From an uncultured Propionibacteriaceae bacterium (GTDB lineage: Bacteria > Actinomycetota > Actinomycetes > Propionibacteriales > Propionibacteriaceae): DNA of 64,000 nt. Under the pieces are notes generated by a model. The model did no database searches. It saw only the letters and a program-made list of their open reading frames with translations, and had not been told where the DNA came from. The stretch is taken from assembly GCA_936924635.1 (NCBI GenBank), contig CAKZHP010000132.1, positions 62,001 to 126,000 on the forward strand, read 5' to 3'. Both the position numbers and the translations under genes were made by a program. Each line of letters opens with the position of its first letter. Within the stretch, counting starts at the first letter, position 1. This document shows positions 20,723-29,445 of this stretch, one piece after another.

Positions 20723-21273
20723 CGCTGTCCCGCCGTGCGTTCGCAGGCGTCGTCGCTCTCGCGGCGGCGGGCTGCAGCGCACGCAGCTCCGACTCCGGTT
20801 TCGTCGAGGCCGAGCCGTCGTACACCAAGGTCGAGCAGGCGCAGCGCCGCTCGATCCCGGTGCTGGACGGGGTCACCGTCGACGGGGCGCAGCTCAGCAC
20901 CAGCGCGTACGCCGGCACCGTGCTCGTGCTCAACGTCTGGGGCTCCTGGTGCGCGCCGTGCCGCAAGGAGGCGCCCGACCTGCAGGCCGCCGCCACCCAG
21001 CTGGCCGGCAAGGCGCAGCTGCTCGGCATCAACACCCGCGACCTCGACCCCGCCCCGGCGCAGGCGTTCCAGCGGGCGTTCGGCATCACCTACCCCAGCC
21101 TGTACGACCCCAAGGGGCAGCTGCTCCTGGGACTCTCAGCCGACCTGCCGCCGACGGCCATCCCGTCGACCCTCGTCGTCGACGCGCGGGGGAGAGTGGC
21201 CGCGCGCATCATCGGCACGGTCACCACCTCCACGCTGGTGGGCCTGGTCGACGACATCGCCAAGGAGCGCTGA
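20719..21273 (+). CDS. TlpA/ResA-type thioredoxin-like lipoprotein
   Basis: The 184-residue protein has a lipobox-type signal (RRAFAGVVALAAAGC, Cys about 15) and a thioredoxin fold with WCAPC near residues 76-80 (GSWCAPCRKEAPDL). It sits just upstream of ccdA, the membrane reductant conduit. It is probably the extracytoplasmic dithiol that reduces apocytochrome c haem-binding cysteines. It overlaps the phosphatase stop by four bases. Confidence 0.92.
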   Translation: MTLSRRAFAGVVALAAAGCSARSSDSGFVEAEPSYTKVEQAQRRSIPVLDGVTVDGAQLSTSAYAGTVLVLNVWGSWCAPCRKEAPDLQAAATQLAGKAQLLGINTRDLDPAPAQAFQRAFGITYPSLYDPKGQLLLGLSADLPPTAIPSTLVVDARGRVAARIIGTVTTSTLVGLVDDIAKER

Positions 21274-21274
21274 G

Positions 21275-22030
21275 ATGCCGCTGGAGACCTGGGTGCAGTC
21301 CGCCCTGGGCGGCACGATGCTGCTGGCCGTGCCGGTAGCCGTGCTCGCCGGCCTGGCGTCGTTCTTCTCCCCGTGCGTGGTGCCGCTGGTGCCGGGCTAC
21401 CTCTCCTACGCCAGCGGCATCGCCGCCACCGACATCGTCGACGGGCGCGCGTCGCGGCGACGGATGCTGCTCGGCACCAGCCTGTTCGTCGCCGGCATCG
21501 CCGTGGTCTTCGTCTCCACGGGTGCCCTGTTCGGCGGGCTCGGCGCCGCGCTGATCGCGCACCAGCGGGCGGTCAGCATCGTGGCGGGAGTGGTCTCGAT
21601 CGTGATGGGCCTGGCCTTCGCCGGCGTGCTGCCGATGCTGCAGCGCAACCTGAAGCCCGGCTGGGCGCCCCGCATGGGCGTCTGGGCGGCACCGCTGCTC
21701 GGGATGGCCTTCGCCGTCGGCTGGACTCCCTGCATCGGCCCCGCACTGTCGGTCGTCCTCACTCTGGCCGTCAACGAGGCCTCCTCGCTGCGGGGCGCGG
21801 TCCTGGCGCTGTTCTACGCGCTCGGCATCGGTCTGCCCTTCCTGGTGATCGGGGTCGCCTTCGTACGCCTCGCCGGCGCTGTCTCCTGGGTGAAGCGCCA
21901 CCAGCGCGCCGTGATGCGCGTCGGCGGCGCGGTGATGGTGGCCGTGGGCGTGGCCCTGGTGACGGGCTGGTGGGACGTCTGGATGGCCGACATCCGGCAG
22001 TGGGCCGCACAGTTCCAGGCGCCGATCTGA
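21275..22030 (+). CDS. ccdA: Cytochrome c biogenesis protein CcdA
   Basis: The 251-residue protein has six or so transmembrane segments with the two redox-active Cys-Pro motifs of CcdA: SFFSPCVVPLVPGYL near residue 31 and VGWTPCIGPALS near residue 154. It carries electrons from thioredoxin across the membrane to the TlpA-like protein. ATG 21275 begins one base after the tlpA stop. An open frame reaching far upstream is antisense-like noise in other genes. Confidence 0.95.
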   Translation: MPLETWVQSALGGTMLLAVPVAVLAGLASFFSPCVVPLVPGYLSYASGIAATDIVDGRASRRRMLLGTSLFVAGIAVVFVSTGALFGGLGAALIAHQRAVSIVAGVVSIVMGLAFAGVLPMLQRNLKPGWAPRMGVWAAPLLGMAFAVGWTPCIGPALSVVLTLAVNEASSLRGAVLALFYALGIGLPFLVIGVAFVRLAGAVSWVKRHQRAVMRVGGAVMVAVGVALVTGWWDVWMADIRQWAAQFQAPI

Positions 22031-23769
22031 TGAGCGCTGACCTCGAGGCCGAGACCTCGCGCGACATCGCGGGCGCCCGCGTCCGGCGGCCCGCGGCCGA
22101 GACGGCACCGCCCGGGGGCTTCTGGGGGACCGTGAGGTACGCCTGGGCGATCCTCACCAGCATGCGGACGGCCATCTTCCTGCTGCTCGCCCTCGCCGTC
22201 GCGTCCATGCCCGGCGGGCTGCTGCCGCAGCGCCCCAGCAACCCGTTCGCCGTGACCATCTGGATCGCCGAGCACCCCACCGCCGGCCCGCTGCTCGACA
22301 AGATCGGCATGTTCGACGTCTTCGCCTCGCCCTGGTTCGCGGCGATCTACCTGCTGCTGTTCATCTCCCTGGTCGGCTGCATCGTGCCGCGCTGCGCCGT
22401 GTACGCCCGGGCGCTGCGCGCACCCGCCGCATCGCCGCCGCGCCCTGTCGACAGGCTCGGCTCCGCCAGGGCGTACGCGGCCCCGGCCCAGCCCGACGCC
22501 GTGCTGGCGGCCGCCCGCGACCACCTGGCCGCGCGGCGCTATCGCGTGAAGGTGGACGGCGACACGGTCTCCGGCGAGCGCGGCTACACGCGCGAGCTCG
22601 GCAACCTGCTGTTCCACGTCGCCCTGCTGGGCGTGCTGCTGTCGATCTTCGGGTCGAGCTGGTTCGGCTACAAGGGCACGGTGGCCGTGGTCGAGGGGCA
22701 GGGGTTCGCGAACACGCTGACCCAGTACGACGACCTCGCGCCCGGGGGCGGGTTCACGCCGGCGAAGCTGACGCCGTTCACGCTGCAGCTCGACACGTTC
22801 ACGGTGCGGTACGAGACCGGTGAGGTGCAGCGGGGGGCGGCGCGGGAGTTCGCTGCCGACGTACAGGTCACCGACGCCTCCGGCACCCGGCCGGCGACGA
22901 TCCGGGTCAACCAGCCGCTGCGCATCGGCGACACGTCGGTGCATCTGGTGGGCCACGGGTACGCGACGGTGGTCACGGTGCGGGACGCGGCCGGCAACGT
23001 CGCGTACTCGGGGCCGACGATCTTCCAGCCCCTCGACGGCAACATGCGCTCGGCCGGAGTCATCAACGCCCGCGATGCCCGCCCGCAGCGGCTCGCGTTC
23101 GAGGGCTACTTCCTCCCCACCGCGGTCGTCGACCAGCAGGGGCCGCGCTCGTTGTTCCCCGACGCCATCTACCCGGAGCTGTTCCTCAACGCCTGGTCGG
23201 GGCCGCCGGTGGCTGAGACGGGAGTCGCCACCTCGGTGTACACGCTGGACAAGACCGGCCTCACCCAGATGCGCGTCGGCAACGACCTGGCACGCCTACG
23301 GCTGCGTCCCGGCGACACGTACGTGCTGCCCGACCGCGCCGGCACCGTCACCTTCGAGGGCTACCAGCGGTGGGTCAAGCTGCAGGTCTCCCGCCAGCCC
23401 GGCATGCCGGTGATCCTGTTCTTCGTGGGCCTCGCCGTGGCCGGGATGGCGCTCAGCCTGTCCGTACGCCCCCGGCGGATCTGGCTCCGCGCCGCCGATG
23501 ACTACGGTCAGACGGTGCTCCACGTCGCCGGGGTCGACCGGGTGGACGGACGCTCGGGGGTCGCCGAGGACGCCGCCGCCCTGGCCGCGGCCGTGGGCGG
23601 TCAGCCCTTGGGCGTACGGGACGACCCCGCAGCAGCCGAGGGGCGCGAACCCCGTGCGGGGGAGCAGGATGAACCCTTGACGGCGAGCGGCGTGCAGGAT
23701 GGGCGTGGACCGGCACCCCACGAGGACGGCGAGCCCCCGAGCTCGAGTGACGACAGGAGCGACACATGA
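22030..23769 (+). CDS. resB: Cytochrome c maturation protein ResB
   Basis: The 579-residue ResB has N-terminal helices (SMRTAIFLLLALAVASMPG, AIYLLLFISLVGCIVPR), a third (GNLLFHVALLGVLLSIFGSSWFG), a large extracytoplasmic domain and a last helix near residue 460 (PVILFFVGLAVAGMALSL). The final 90 residues are a charged, low-complexity cytosolic tail. With CcsB it forms the system II haem handling and ligation complex. The start overlaps the ccdA stop and the end overlaps the ccsB start. Confidence 0.95.
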   Translation: MSADLEAETSRDIAGARVRRPAAETAPPGGFWGTVRYAWAILTSMRTAIFLLLALAVASMPGGLLPQRPSNPFAVTIWIAEHPTAGPLLDKIGMFDVFASPWFAAIYLLLFISLVGCIVPRCAVYARALRAPAASPPRPVDRLGSARAYAAPAQPDAVLAAARDHLAARRYRVKVDGDTVSGERGYTRELGNLLFHVALLGVLLSIFGSSWFGYKGTVAVVEGQGFANTLTQYDDLAPGGGFTPAKLTPFTLQLDTFTVRYETGEVQRGAAREFAADVQVTDASGTRPATIRVNQPLRIGDTSVHLVGHGYATVVTVRDAAGNVAYSGPTIFQPLDGNMRSAGVINARDARPQRLAFEGYFLPTAVVDQQGPRSLFPDAIYPELFLNAWSGPPVAETGVATSVYTLDKTGLTQMRVGNDLARLRLRPGDTYVLPDRAGTVTFEGYQRWVKLQVSRQPGMPVILFFVGLAVAGMALSLSVRPRRIWLRAADDYGQTVLHVAGVDRVDGRSGVAEDAAALAAAVGGQPLGVRDDPAAAEGREPRAGEQDEPLTASGVQDGRGPAPHEDGEPPSSSDDRSDT

Positions 23770-24704
23770 CGGTGGCCAACTTCTCGGCCCTGGCGATCGT
23801 GACGTCCGCTGTGCTCTACCTGGTCGCCATGCTGTGCCACGCCGCCGAGTGGGCGTTCGCGCGCGGCACCGTGCGGCAGGCCGAGCCCGCCCAGGTCGGC
23901 GGCGCCGGGGGCGTGGCCGTGCTGGACCACGACCCCGAGGCCCCGGCGGCCAGCGATCGCACCGAGATGTACTCCCGCACGGGCGTCGCCCTCACCCTCG
24001 TCGCGTTCGGGTCCCACCTCGCCGGCGTCGTCGCCCGCGGCATCGCCGCCGGGCGGATGCCCTGGGGAAACATGTACGAGTTCGTCACCGCCGCGTCGCT
24101 CGCCGTCGTCGCCCTCTACCTGACCGGTGTCTCCCGGAGCAGCCTGCGGTGGCTCGGCCTCCCGGTGACGCTCGTGGCCGCCGTGCTGAACGGCCTGGCC
24201 GCGACGGTGTTCTATGTCGCCGTCGGCCCCCTGGTGCCGGCGCTGCACTCGGTGTGGTTCATCATCCACATCCTCGCCGCGATCACCGGCGGCGCCGCCT
24301 TCAACGTCGGCGGGCTCGCCGCCATCCTCTACCTCGTCAAGTCACGCGCCGAGCGGCGCGGGGCGGTCAGCGGCTACCTCGCCAAGCTGCCCTCGGTGGA
24401 CGCCATGGACCGGACATCGTACCGCTTCAACGCCTTCGCCTTCCCGGTCTGGACCTTCACCATCGCCGCCGGAGCCATCTGGGCCGAGTACGCCTGGGGC
24501 CGCTACTGGGGCTGGGACCCCAAGGAGACCTGGTCACTGGTCACCTGGGTCCTCTACGCCGGCTACCTCCACGCCCGCGCCACCGCCGGCTGGCGCGGTC
24601 ACCGCGCCGCTTGGCTGTCGGTGCTCGGCCTCGCCCTGTTCTGGTTCAACTTCATCGGCGTCAACCTGCTGGTCTCAGGCCTGCACTCGTACGCGGGGAT
24701 CTGA
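23766..24704 (+). CDS. ccsB: Cytochrome c synthase subunit CcsB/CcsA
   Basis: The 312-residue polytopic protein contains the haem-binding WWD signature (WGRYWGWDPKETWSLVTW) and flanking conserved histidines (FIIHILAAI, YLHARATAG). It partners ResB in attaching haem to apocytochrome c. It overlaps resB by four bases and ends the operon. Confidence 0.95.
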   Translation: MTVANFSALAIVTSAVLYLVAMLCHAAEWAFARGTVRQAEPAQVGGAGGVAVLDHDPEAPAASDRTEMYSRTGVALTLVAFGSHLAGVVARGIAAGRMPWGNMYEFVTAASLAVVALYLTGVSRSSLRWLGLPVTLVAAVLNGLAATVFYVAVGPLVPALHSVWFIIHILAAITGGAAFNVGGLAAILYLVKSRAERRGAVSGYLAKLPSVDAMDRTSYRFNAFAFPVWTFTIAAGAIWAEYAWGRYWGWDPKETWSLVTWVLYAGYLHARATAGWRGHRAAWLSVLGLALFWFNFIGVNLLVSGLHSYAGI

Positions 24705-24760
24705 CTCTGCTATCTGTCGCCCTCCGGGCTCCGCGGCGTCGGGGCTATAACCCCCGTCTT

Positions 24761-24837
24761 CCCTCGTCAAGCTCGCGGCGGCTTGTCGCTCGGTGCCGGA
24801 TGTGCGTCGAAACCCGTCCTGCCTGAGCTTGCGAGGG
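24761..24837. repeat. Intergenic inverted repeat between convergent ccsB and SDR genes
   Basis: The arms CCCTCGTCAAGCTC (24761-24774) and GAGCTTGCGAGGG (24825-24837) pair over 13 bases with one bulge. The right arm is nested in a second small hairpin, CCTGCC/GGCAGG. It lies in the 151-base gap between converging genes, so it may stop transcription from either side or belong to a palindromic repeat family. Confidence 0.5.
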
Positions 24838-24855
24838 CAGGCGTTCCAGGGCTGC

Positions 24856-25623
24856 TCAGGCTTTTGAGCGGCCCAGCATCCTCGCGGCGACCGGGATCCG
24901 GATCCTGGTGGGCGCCACGTAGGAGACCAGGGCCAGCAGGTTGTTGTAGAGCCCGTCGATGACGTACGGCTTCCCGGCAGCGAGAGCGTCGAAGCAGGTG
25001 TCGATGACGTCGTCGACCGTGCGGCGCCGGCTCAGCATCCCGTCGTCACCGGCGTAGCTGAAGAACCTGGTCTCCGTCGGCCCCGGGCACAGCGCCAGCA
25101 CCGTGACGCCGGCCGGCCGGAGCTCGGCCCACAGCGCCTGAGAGAACGACAGCACGTACGTCTTCGTCGCCGCGTACACGCCCATCCCTGGCAGCGCCTG
25201 GAACGCCGCGGTGGAGGCGACGTTCACGACGGCCCCTCGCCCACGCGCGACCATGCCCGGCGTGACCGCCCGCGTCAGCTCGGTCAGCGCCAGCACGTTG
25301 AGGGTGACCTCCTCGGTCACGCGCGCAGGGTCAGCCCCGACGAAGTCTCCGACGGTGCCGAACCCGGCGTTGTTCACCAGCACCTCGATGTCACGCTCGG
25401 CGAGGTCGGCGACGAGGGCCGCGCGCGCCTCGGCGTCGCTCAGGTCGCACGGGAGCACGTCGACCTGCACGTGATGGCGCGACCGGAGCTCGGTCGCCAG
25501 CTCCTCCAGCACGCCGACGCTGCGCGCGACCAGGATCAGGTCGAGCCCGTCAGAGGCCAACCGCTCCGCGAACCCGCGCCCGAGCCCACCCGAGGCACCA
25601 GTGATGACAGCCCACTCACCCAT
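24856..25623 (-). CDS. Short-chain dehydrogenase/reductase
   Basis: The 255-residue SDR has the classical TGASGGLG cofactor motif, LVNNAGFG, the catalytic Ser in NVASTAA and the YxxxK motif in YAATKTYV. The acidic region after strand 2 (LVARS) suggests NADP. It resembles the DltE/YqjQ-like branch of unknown substrate. ATG 25623 is preferred over GTG 25629. It converges with ccsB. Confidence 0.88.
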   Translation of the reverse strand: MGEWAVITGASGGLGRGFAERLASDGLDLILVARSVGVLEELATELRSRHHVQVDVLPCDLSDAEARAALVADLAERDIEVLVNNAGFGTVGDFVGADPARVTEEVTLNVLALTELTRAVTPGMVARGRGAVVNVASTAAFQALPGMGVYAATKTYVLSFSQALWAELRPAGVTVLALCPGPTETRFFSYAGDDGMLSRRRTVDDVIDTCFDALAAGKPYVIDGLYNNLLALVSYVAPTRIRIPVAARMLGRSKA

Positions 25624-25745
25624 GGCCACAGCCTACGGCGCGGTGCGGCGGCCGCCGTCCCAGCTGGCGAGCGGCAGGTCTGGATCGGGTAGTCGATCAC
25701 CTGCCCGCGGTGCAGGATGGCGCTAGCCAGATGAGGGGATGCACG

Positions 25746-27869
25746 ATGACGCGCACACGCTGGGCCGCGACGGCTCTCACCGCCGCAGTGATGCTCTGGT
25801 CCATCCTGTACGCGCCGGGATCCTGGGCCGTCGGCGTCCCGCCGGCCCCGGCGCCGTCGGCGCCCACGCCGAAGGCCGCGTCCCAGTCCGCGGGCACGTT
25901 CGTGCCGATCGACCCCCTGCGGCTGTGGGAGCACCAGGACGTGGGCCCCGGTGGCACCCTGACAGCGCACCTCTCCGGCCTAGCCGAGGTCCCAGAGGGC
26001 GCCATCGGCGCCGTCGTCCTGAACGTGACCGCGTACCCGCTCAGCAGCGGTTACCTCACCGTCTACCCGTCGGGCGGGTCCCGCCCTCTGGCCTCCAGCA
26101 TCAACTACGACGCCGGCCGGCCCGTCGCCAACCTGGTCACGGTCAAGGTGGGTGCAGACGGGGAGGTGGCCTTCTACAACCACAGCTCCGGCGCGGCCGC
26201 CATCTACGCCGACATCCAGGGCTACTACCTCAGCGGCGACGGCACGGCTGCCGGGTCCCTGCGCCCCATGACCCCCGTGCGCGTCCTCGACACCCGCGAC
26301 GGCACCGGTGCACCGCAGCGTCGCCTCACGAACGAGGCGGTGACCCTGGCGCTGGGCGGCCGGTACGGGGTCCCGACGAACGCATCGGCCGTGCTGCTGA
26401 ACGTGACCGCCGTCGAGACCACCATTCCCGGCTACGTCACCGCCAGCCCGGCGGGGGAGCCCCGCCCCACGGCCTCTGCCCTCAACTTCCCAGGCAACGG
26501 CCTGACCCGGGCCGGGGCCACGGTCGTGAAGCTGGGCGCCGGAGGGGCCGTCGACCTGTTCGCGGCCTCCACCGGGCGCCTCGACCTGGTGGCGGATCTC
26601 TCCGGCTACTACGTGGGGGGCACCCCCACCGAGCCCGGCACCTTCGTCTCCCTGTCCCCGCGCCGTCATCTCGACCAGGTCCTGGGAGGTGGCCAGCGGG
26701 TGACGGTGGGCGTGGGAGGCACACCAGACATCCCCGCCGACGCGGGGGCTGTCGTGACGACGCTGACCGTCGACGCCGCCCAGCTTCCCGGCTGGTTCCG
26801 GGCCATGCCCAGCGGCAGCCAGGAAGGGACCGTGTCGAACCTCAACTTCGTGGAGCGGGAGACCCGGGCCAACCTGGCCGTCGTCAAGCTGGGGGCCGAC
26901 GGGGCCAACTCGCTCATGAACGGGGCCAGCGGCAACGCCCGCGCCGTCAGTGACGTCTCTGGCTACTTCCGGGCATCCACGCAGACCTGGCCGTTGTTCA
27001 CGGCCAGCTCTGTCAGCACGGCCGCCGGGACGACGTGCGTGCTGGACACCAGCCGGCAGGTCTGGTGCTGGGGCGACAACATCCACGGGCAGTTCGGCAA
27101 CGGCAACCGGCGCAGCACCCCGATCCCGACCCGCCTGCGCAACCTGCCGCCAGACGTGACGCAGGTGAGGGTCTCCCACCGGCGCGTCTGCGTGCTGGCC
27201 GGGCCCGCGACCGGCGGCGACGTCTACTGCTCGGGGGCGTTCACCAACGACCTGAGCTCGTCGGGGCAGGACATGCTCACGCCCGTGAGGCTCGCAGGGT
27301 TGCCGAAGATCACCCACCTCAGCCTCGACACCTACAACGCGTGCGCCCTGGCCACCGATGGGCAGGTGTGGTGCTGGGACTTCGGGAGCGTCCCCGTCAC
27401 CCCTCGCCCCCTGATCTCGAACGCGACGACGCTCGACGGCATGTGCGCCATCACGGCCGCGGGGACCGCGACCTGCATGATGATCCAGGACGACAGCACC
27501 CTCGCGCTGACGCCCGTGCCGGTGGCCGGGGTGAAGGCCGCCGGGGGCAGGTGCGCGGCCAACAGCTCCGGCGTGTACTGCCGCTTGCTGCCCACCAACC
27601 AGTGGACGCAGGTCAACATGCCCGGCGGGATGGTCGAGATCGACAACGACGTGCAGGACACCTGCGGCCGGACCACCGACGGCACGGTGTGGTGCGCGTA
27701 CGGCGAGTGGGCGTCCGCTCTTCCGCAAGGGATCATCCAGCCGGCGCGACAGATGTCTCTCGGTGACCGGATGTGCGTCATCAGCCAGGCCAATGAGCTG
27801 AGGTGCGCCGACGGTCCGTCGGACACGGTGAGGCTGATGACCCTGGTTCCGGTGCTCGGCTTCCACTGA
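25746..27869 (+). CDS. Secreted protein with three repeat domains and a seven-unit RCC1-like propeller
   Basis: The 707-residue protein has a signal peptide (RWAATALTAAVMLWSILYAPGSWA). Residues about 45-420 hold three homologous beta domains of about 110 residues, each ending in a motif like ADIQGYYLSG, ADLSGYYVGG or SDVSGYFRAS. From about residue 425 seven cysteine-paired units follow: CVLDTSRQVWCWG, CVLAGPATGGDVYCSG, CALATDGQVWCWD, CAITAAGTATC, CAANSSGVYC, CGRTTDGTVWC and CVISQANELRC. This is the pattern of an RCC1-type propeller with an in-blade disulfide. No anchor is visible, so it is probably released or wall-associated, with a binding or adhesion role. ATG 25746 follows GAGGGGATG. Confidence 0.85.
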   Translation: MTRTRWAATALTAAVMLWSILYAPGSWAVGVPPAPAPSAPTPKAASQSAGTFVPIDPLRLWEHQDVGPGGTLTAHLSGLAEVPEGAIGAVVLNVTAYPLSSGYLTVYPSGGSRPLASSINYDAGRPVANLVTVKVGADGEVAFYNHSSGAAAIYADIQGYYLSGDGTAAGSLRPMTPVRVLDTRDGTGAPQRRLTNEAVTLALGGRYGVPTNASAVLLNVTAVETTIPGYVTASPAGEPRPTASALNFPGNGLTRAGATVVKLGAGGAVDLFAASTGRLDLVADLSGYYVGGTPTEPGTFVSLSPRRHLDQVLGGGQRVTVGVGGTPDIPADAGAVVTTLTVDAAQLPGWFRAMPSGSQEGTVSNLNFVERETRANLAVVKLGADGANSLMNGASGNARAVSDVSGYFRASTQTWPLFTASSVSTAAGTTCVLDTSRQVWCWGDNIHGQFGNGNRRSTPIPTRLRNLPPDVTQVRVSHRRVCVLAGPATGGDVYCSGAFTNDLSSSGQDMLTPVRLAGLPKITHLSLDTYNACALATDGQVWCWDFGSVPVTPRPLISNATTLDGMCAITAAGTATCMMIQDDSTLALTPVPVAGVKAAGGRCAANSSGVYCRLLPTNQWTQVNMPGGMVEIDNDVQDTCGRTTDGTVWCAYGEWASALPQGIIQPARQMSLGDRMCVISQANELRCADGPSDTVRLMTLVPVLGFH

Positions 27870-27960
27870 CCGGGGGCCGCAGCCCAGCCCGTACGTGACG
27901 GGACCGCTGCCGATCCCCAGCCAGAGTCGTACTGTGCGACTGACAGGCCACAATGGGCCG

Positions 27961-29367
27961 GTGACTCATGTGAACCTGGTCCTCATCGGCTCTGGCAGCG
28001 GCAACTCCATCATCGACGAGCGGTTCGCCGGCAAGCAGGTCGCCCTGATCGACGACGGTGACCCCTTCGGTGGCACCTGCCTCAACAAGGGCTGCCTGCC
28101 CACCAAGATGTACGTCCACGTGGCCGACCTGGCAGCCGACATCCGCGATGCCCCGCGGCTCGGTCTCAGCGCCGGCGAACCGCGGGTGAGCTGGCAGGCC
28201 GTGCGTGACCGCATCTTCGGGCGCACGGACGGGATCGCCGCCGCCGGTGAGCAGCACCGCGCCGACCAGGAGAACGTGATGCTGCTGCGCGGGCGGGCTC
28301 GCTTCACCGGCGAGCGCGCGCTCCGCGTCGAGTGCTCCGACGGCGCCAGCGTCGACCTCACGGCCGACGCGGTCGTGATCGCCACCGGATCCCACCCCGC
28401 GGTGCCGGACATCGACGGCGTCGACGACCCCGCCGTGGCGCCCCGGCTGCACACCAGCGACACCATCATGCGCGTCGACGAGCTGCCCCGGTCCCTGGTG
28501 ATCCTGGGCGGCGGCGTGGTCGCGGCGGAGTTCGCTCACATCTTCTCCGCCCTGGGCACGCGGGTGACGCTGGTCAACCGCAGCGACTGGCTGCTCCGCA
28601 ACGAGGACACCGAGATCGCCGAGGCGTTCACGAACCTGCTCGGTCGCACCATCGATGTCCGGCTCGCCGAGACGCCCACCAGCATCCGCGCCGCGGGTGA
28701 CAACGCGCTCGAGGTCCGTACTCGCTCGTCCAGCGGTGCCGAGCACACCTACCAGGCCGAGCTGGTGCTGCTGGCGACCGGCCGCACACCCAGCCTCGAC
28801 CTCGGCCTCGACCTGGCCGGCGTGCAGCTCACCGACGCGGGCTACATCGCGGTCGACCGCTTCCAGCGGACCACCGCCGAGGGGGTGTTCGCCCTCGGCG
28901 ACGTCTCCAACCCACAGCAGCTGAAGCACGCGGCCAACCAGGACGCTCGTGTCGTCGGCCACAACCTGCTCCACCCCGACGACATGGTGGAGAGCCACCA
29001 CGAACCGATGCCGCAGGCCATCTTCAGCAACCCGCAGGTCGCCTCCGTGGGCTCGACCGAGCAGGCGCTGCTCGCTGCCGGGACCGCCTACGACAAGGGC
29101 GTCGCGCGCTACAGCGGCATCGGGTTCGGCTGGGCGTTGGAAGACACCGACCACTTCATGAAGGTGCTGGTCGACCCACGGTCCGGGCACATCCTGGGCG
29201 GTCACATCATGGGCCCGCAGGCGTCGACCCTGATCCAGCCGCTGGTGCAGGCCATGGCGTTCGGTACGCCGGCCCGCGAGCTCGCCCGGGGGATGTACTG
29301 GATCCATCCCGCGCTGACCGAGCTCGTCGAGAACGCTCTCCTGGACGCAGCCCCAGACCCGCGGTAG
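27961..29367 (+). CDS. mtr: Mycothione reductase
   Basis: The 468-residue flavoprotein disulfide reductase has the N-terminal FAD motif (LVLIGSGSGNSII), the redox disulfide C40/C45 in GGTCLNKGCLPTK, the NADPH motif VILGGGVVAAEFA and the C-terminal catalytic His (MYWIHPALTELVENAL). The SGSGN variant and the overall pattern are typical of mycothione reductases, which regenerate mycothiol from its disulfide with NADPH. The mycothiol synthase gene at the right edge agrees with this call. Confidence 0.93.
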   Translation: MTHVNLVLIGSGSGNSIIDERFAGKQVALIDDGDPFGGTCLNKGCLPTKMYVHVADLAADIRDAPRLGLSAGEPRVSWQAVRDRIFGRTDGIAAAGEQHRADQENVMLLRGRARFTGERALRVECSDGASVDLTADAVVIATGSHPAVPDIDGVDDPAVAPRLHTSDTIMRVDELPRSLVILGGGVVAAEFAHIFSALGTRVTLVNRSDWLLRNEDTEIAEAFTNLLGRTIDVRLAETPTSIRAAGDNALEVRTRSSSGAEHTYQAELVLLATGRTPSLDLGLDLAGVQLTDAGYIAVDRFQRTTAEGVFALGDVSNPQQLKHAANQDARVVGHNLLHPDDMVESHHEPMPQAIFSNPQVASVGSTEQALLAAGTAYDKGVARYSGIGFGWALEDTDHFMKVLVDPRSGHILGGHIMGPQASTLIQPLVQAMAFGTPARELARGMYWIHPALTELVENALLDAAPDPR

Positions 29368-29445
29368 CCGTACCAGATCGGCGGTGTCGTCGCCAGGTCC
29401 GTAGCGAGACCGCCTACAGTCAGCATCCCCGACCGGAGGAGTGCT

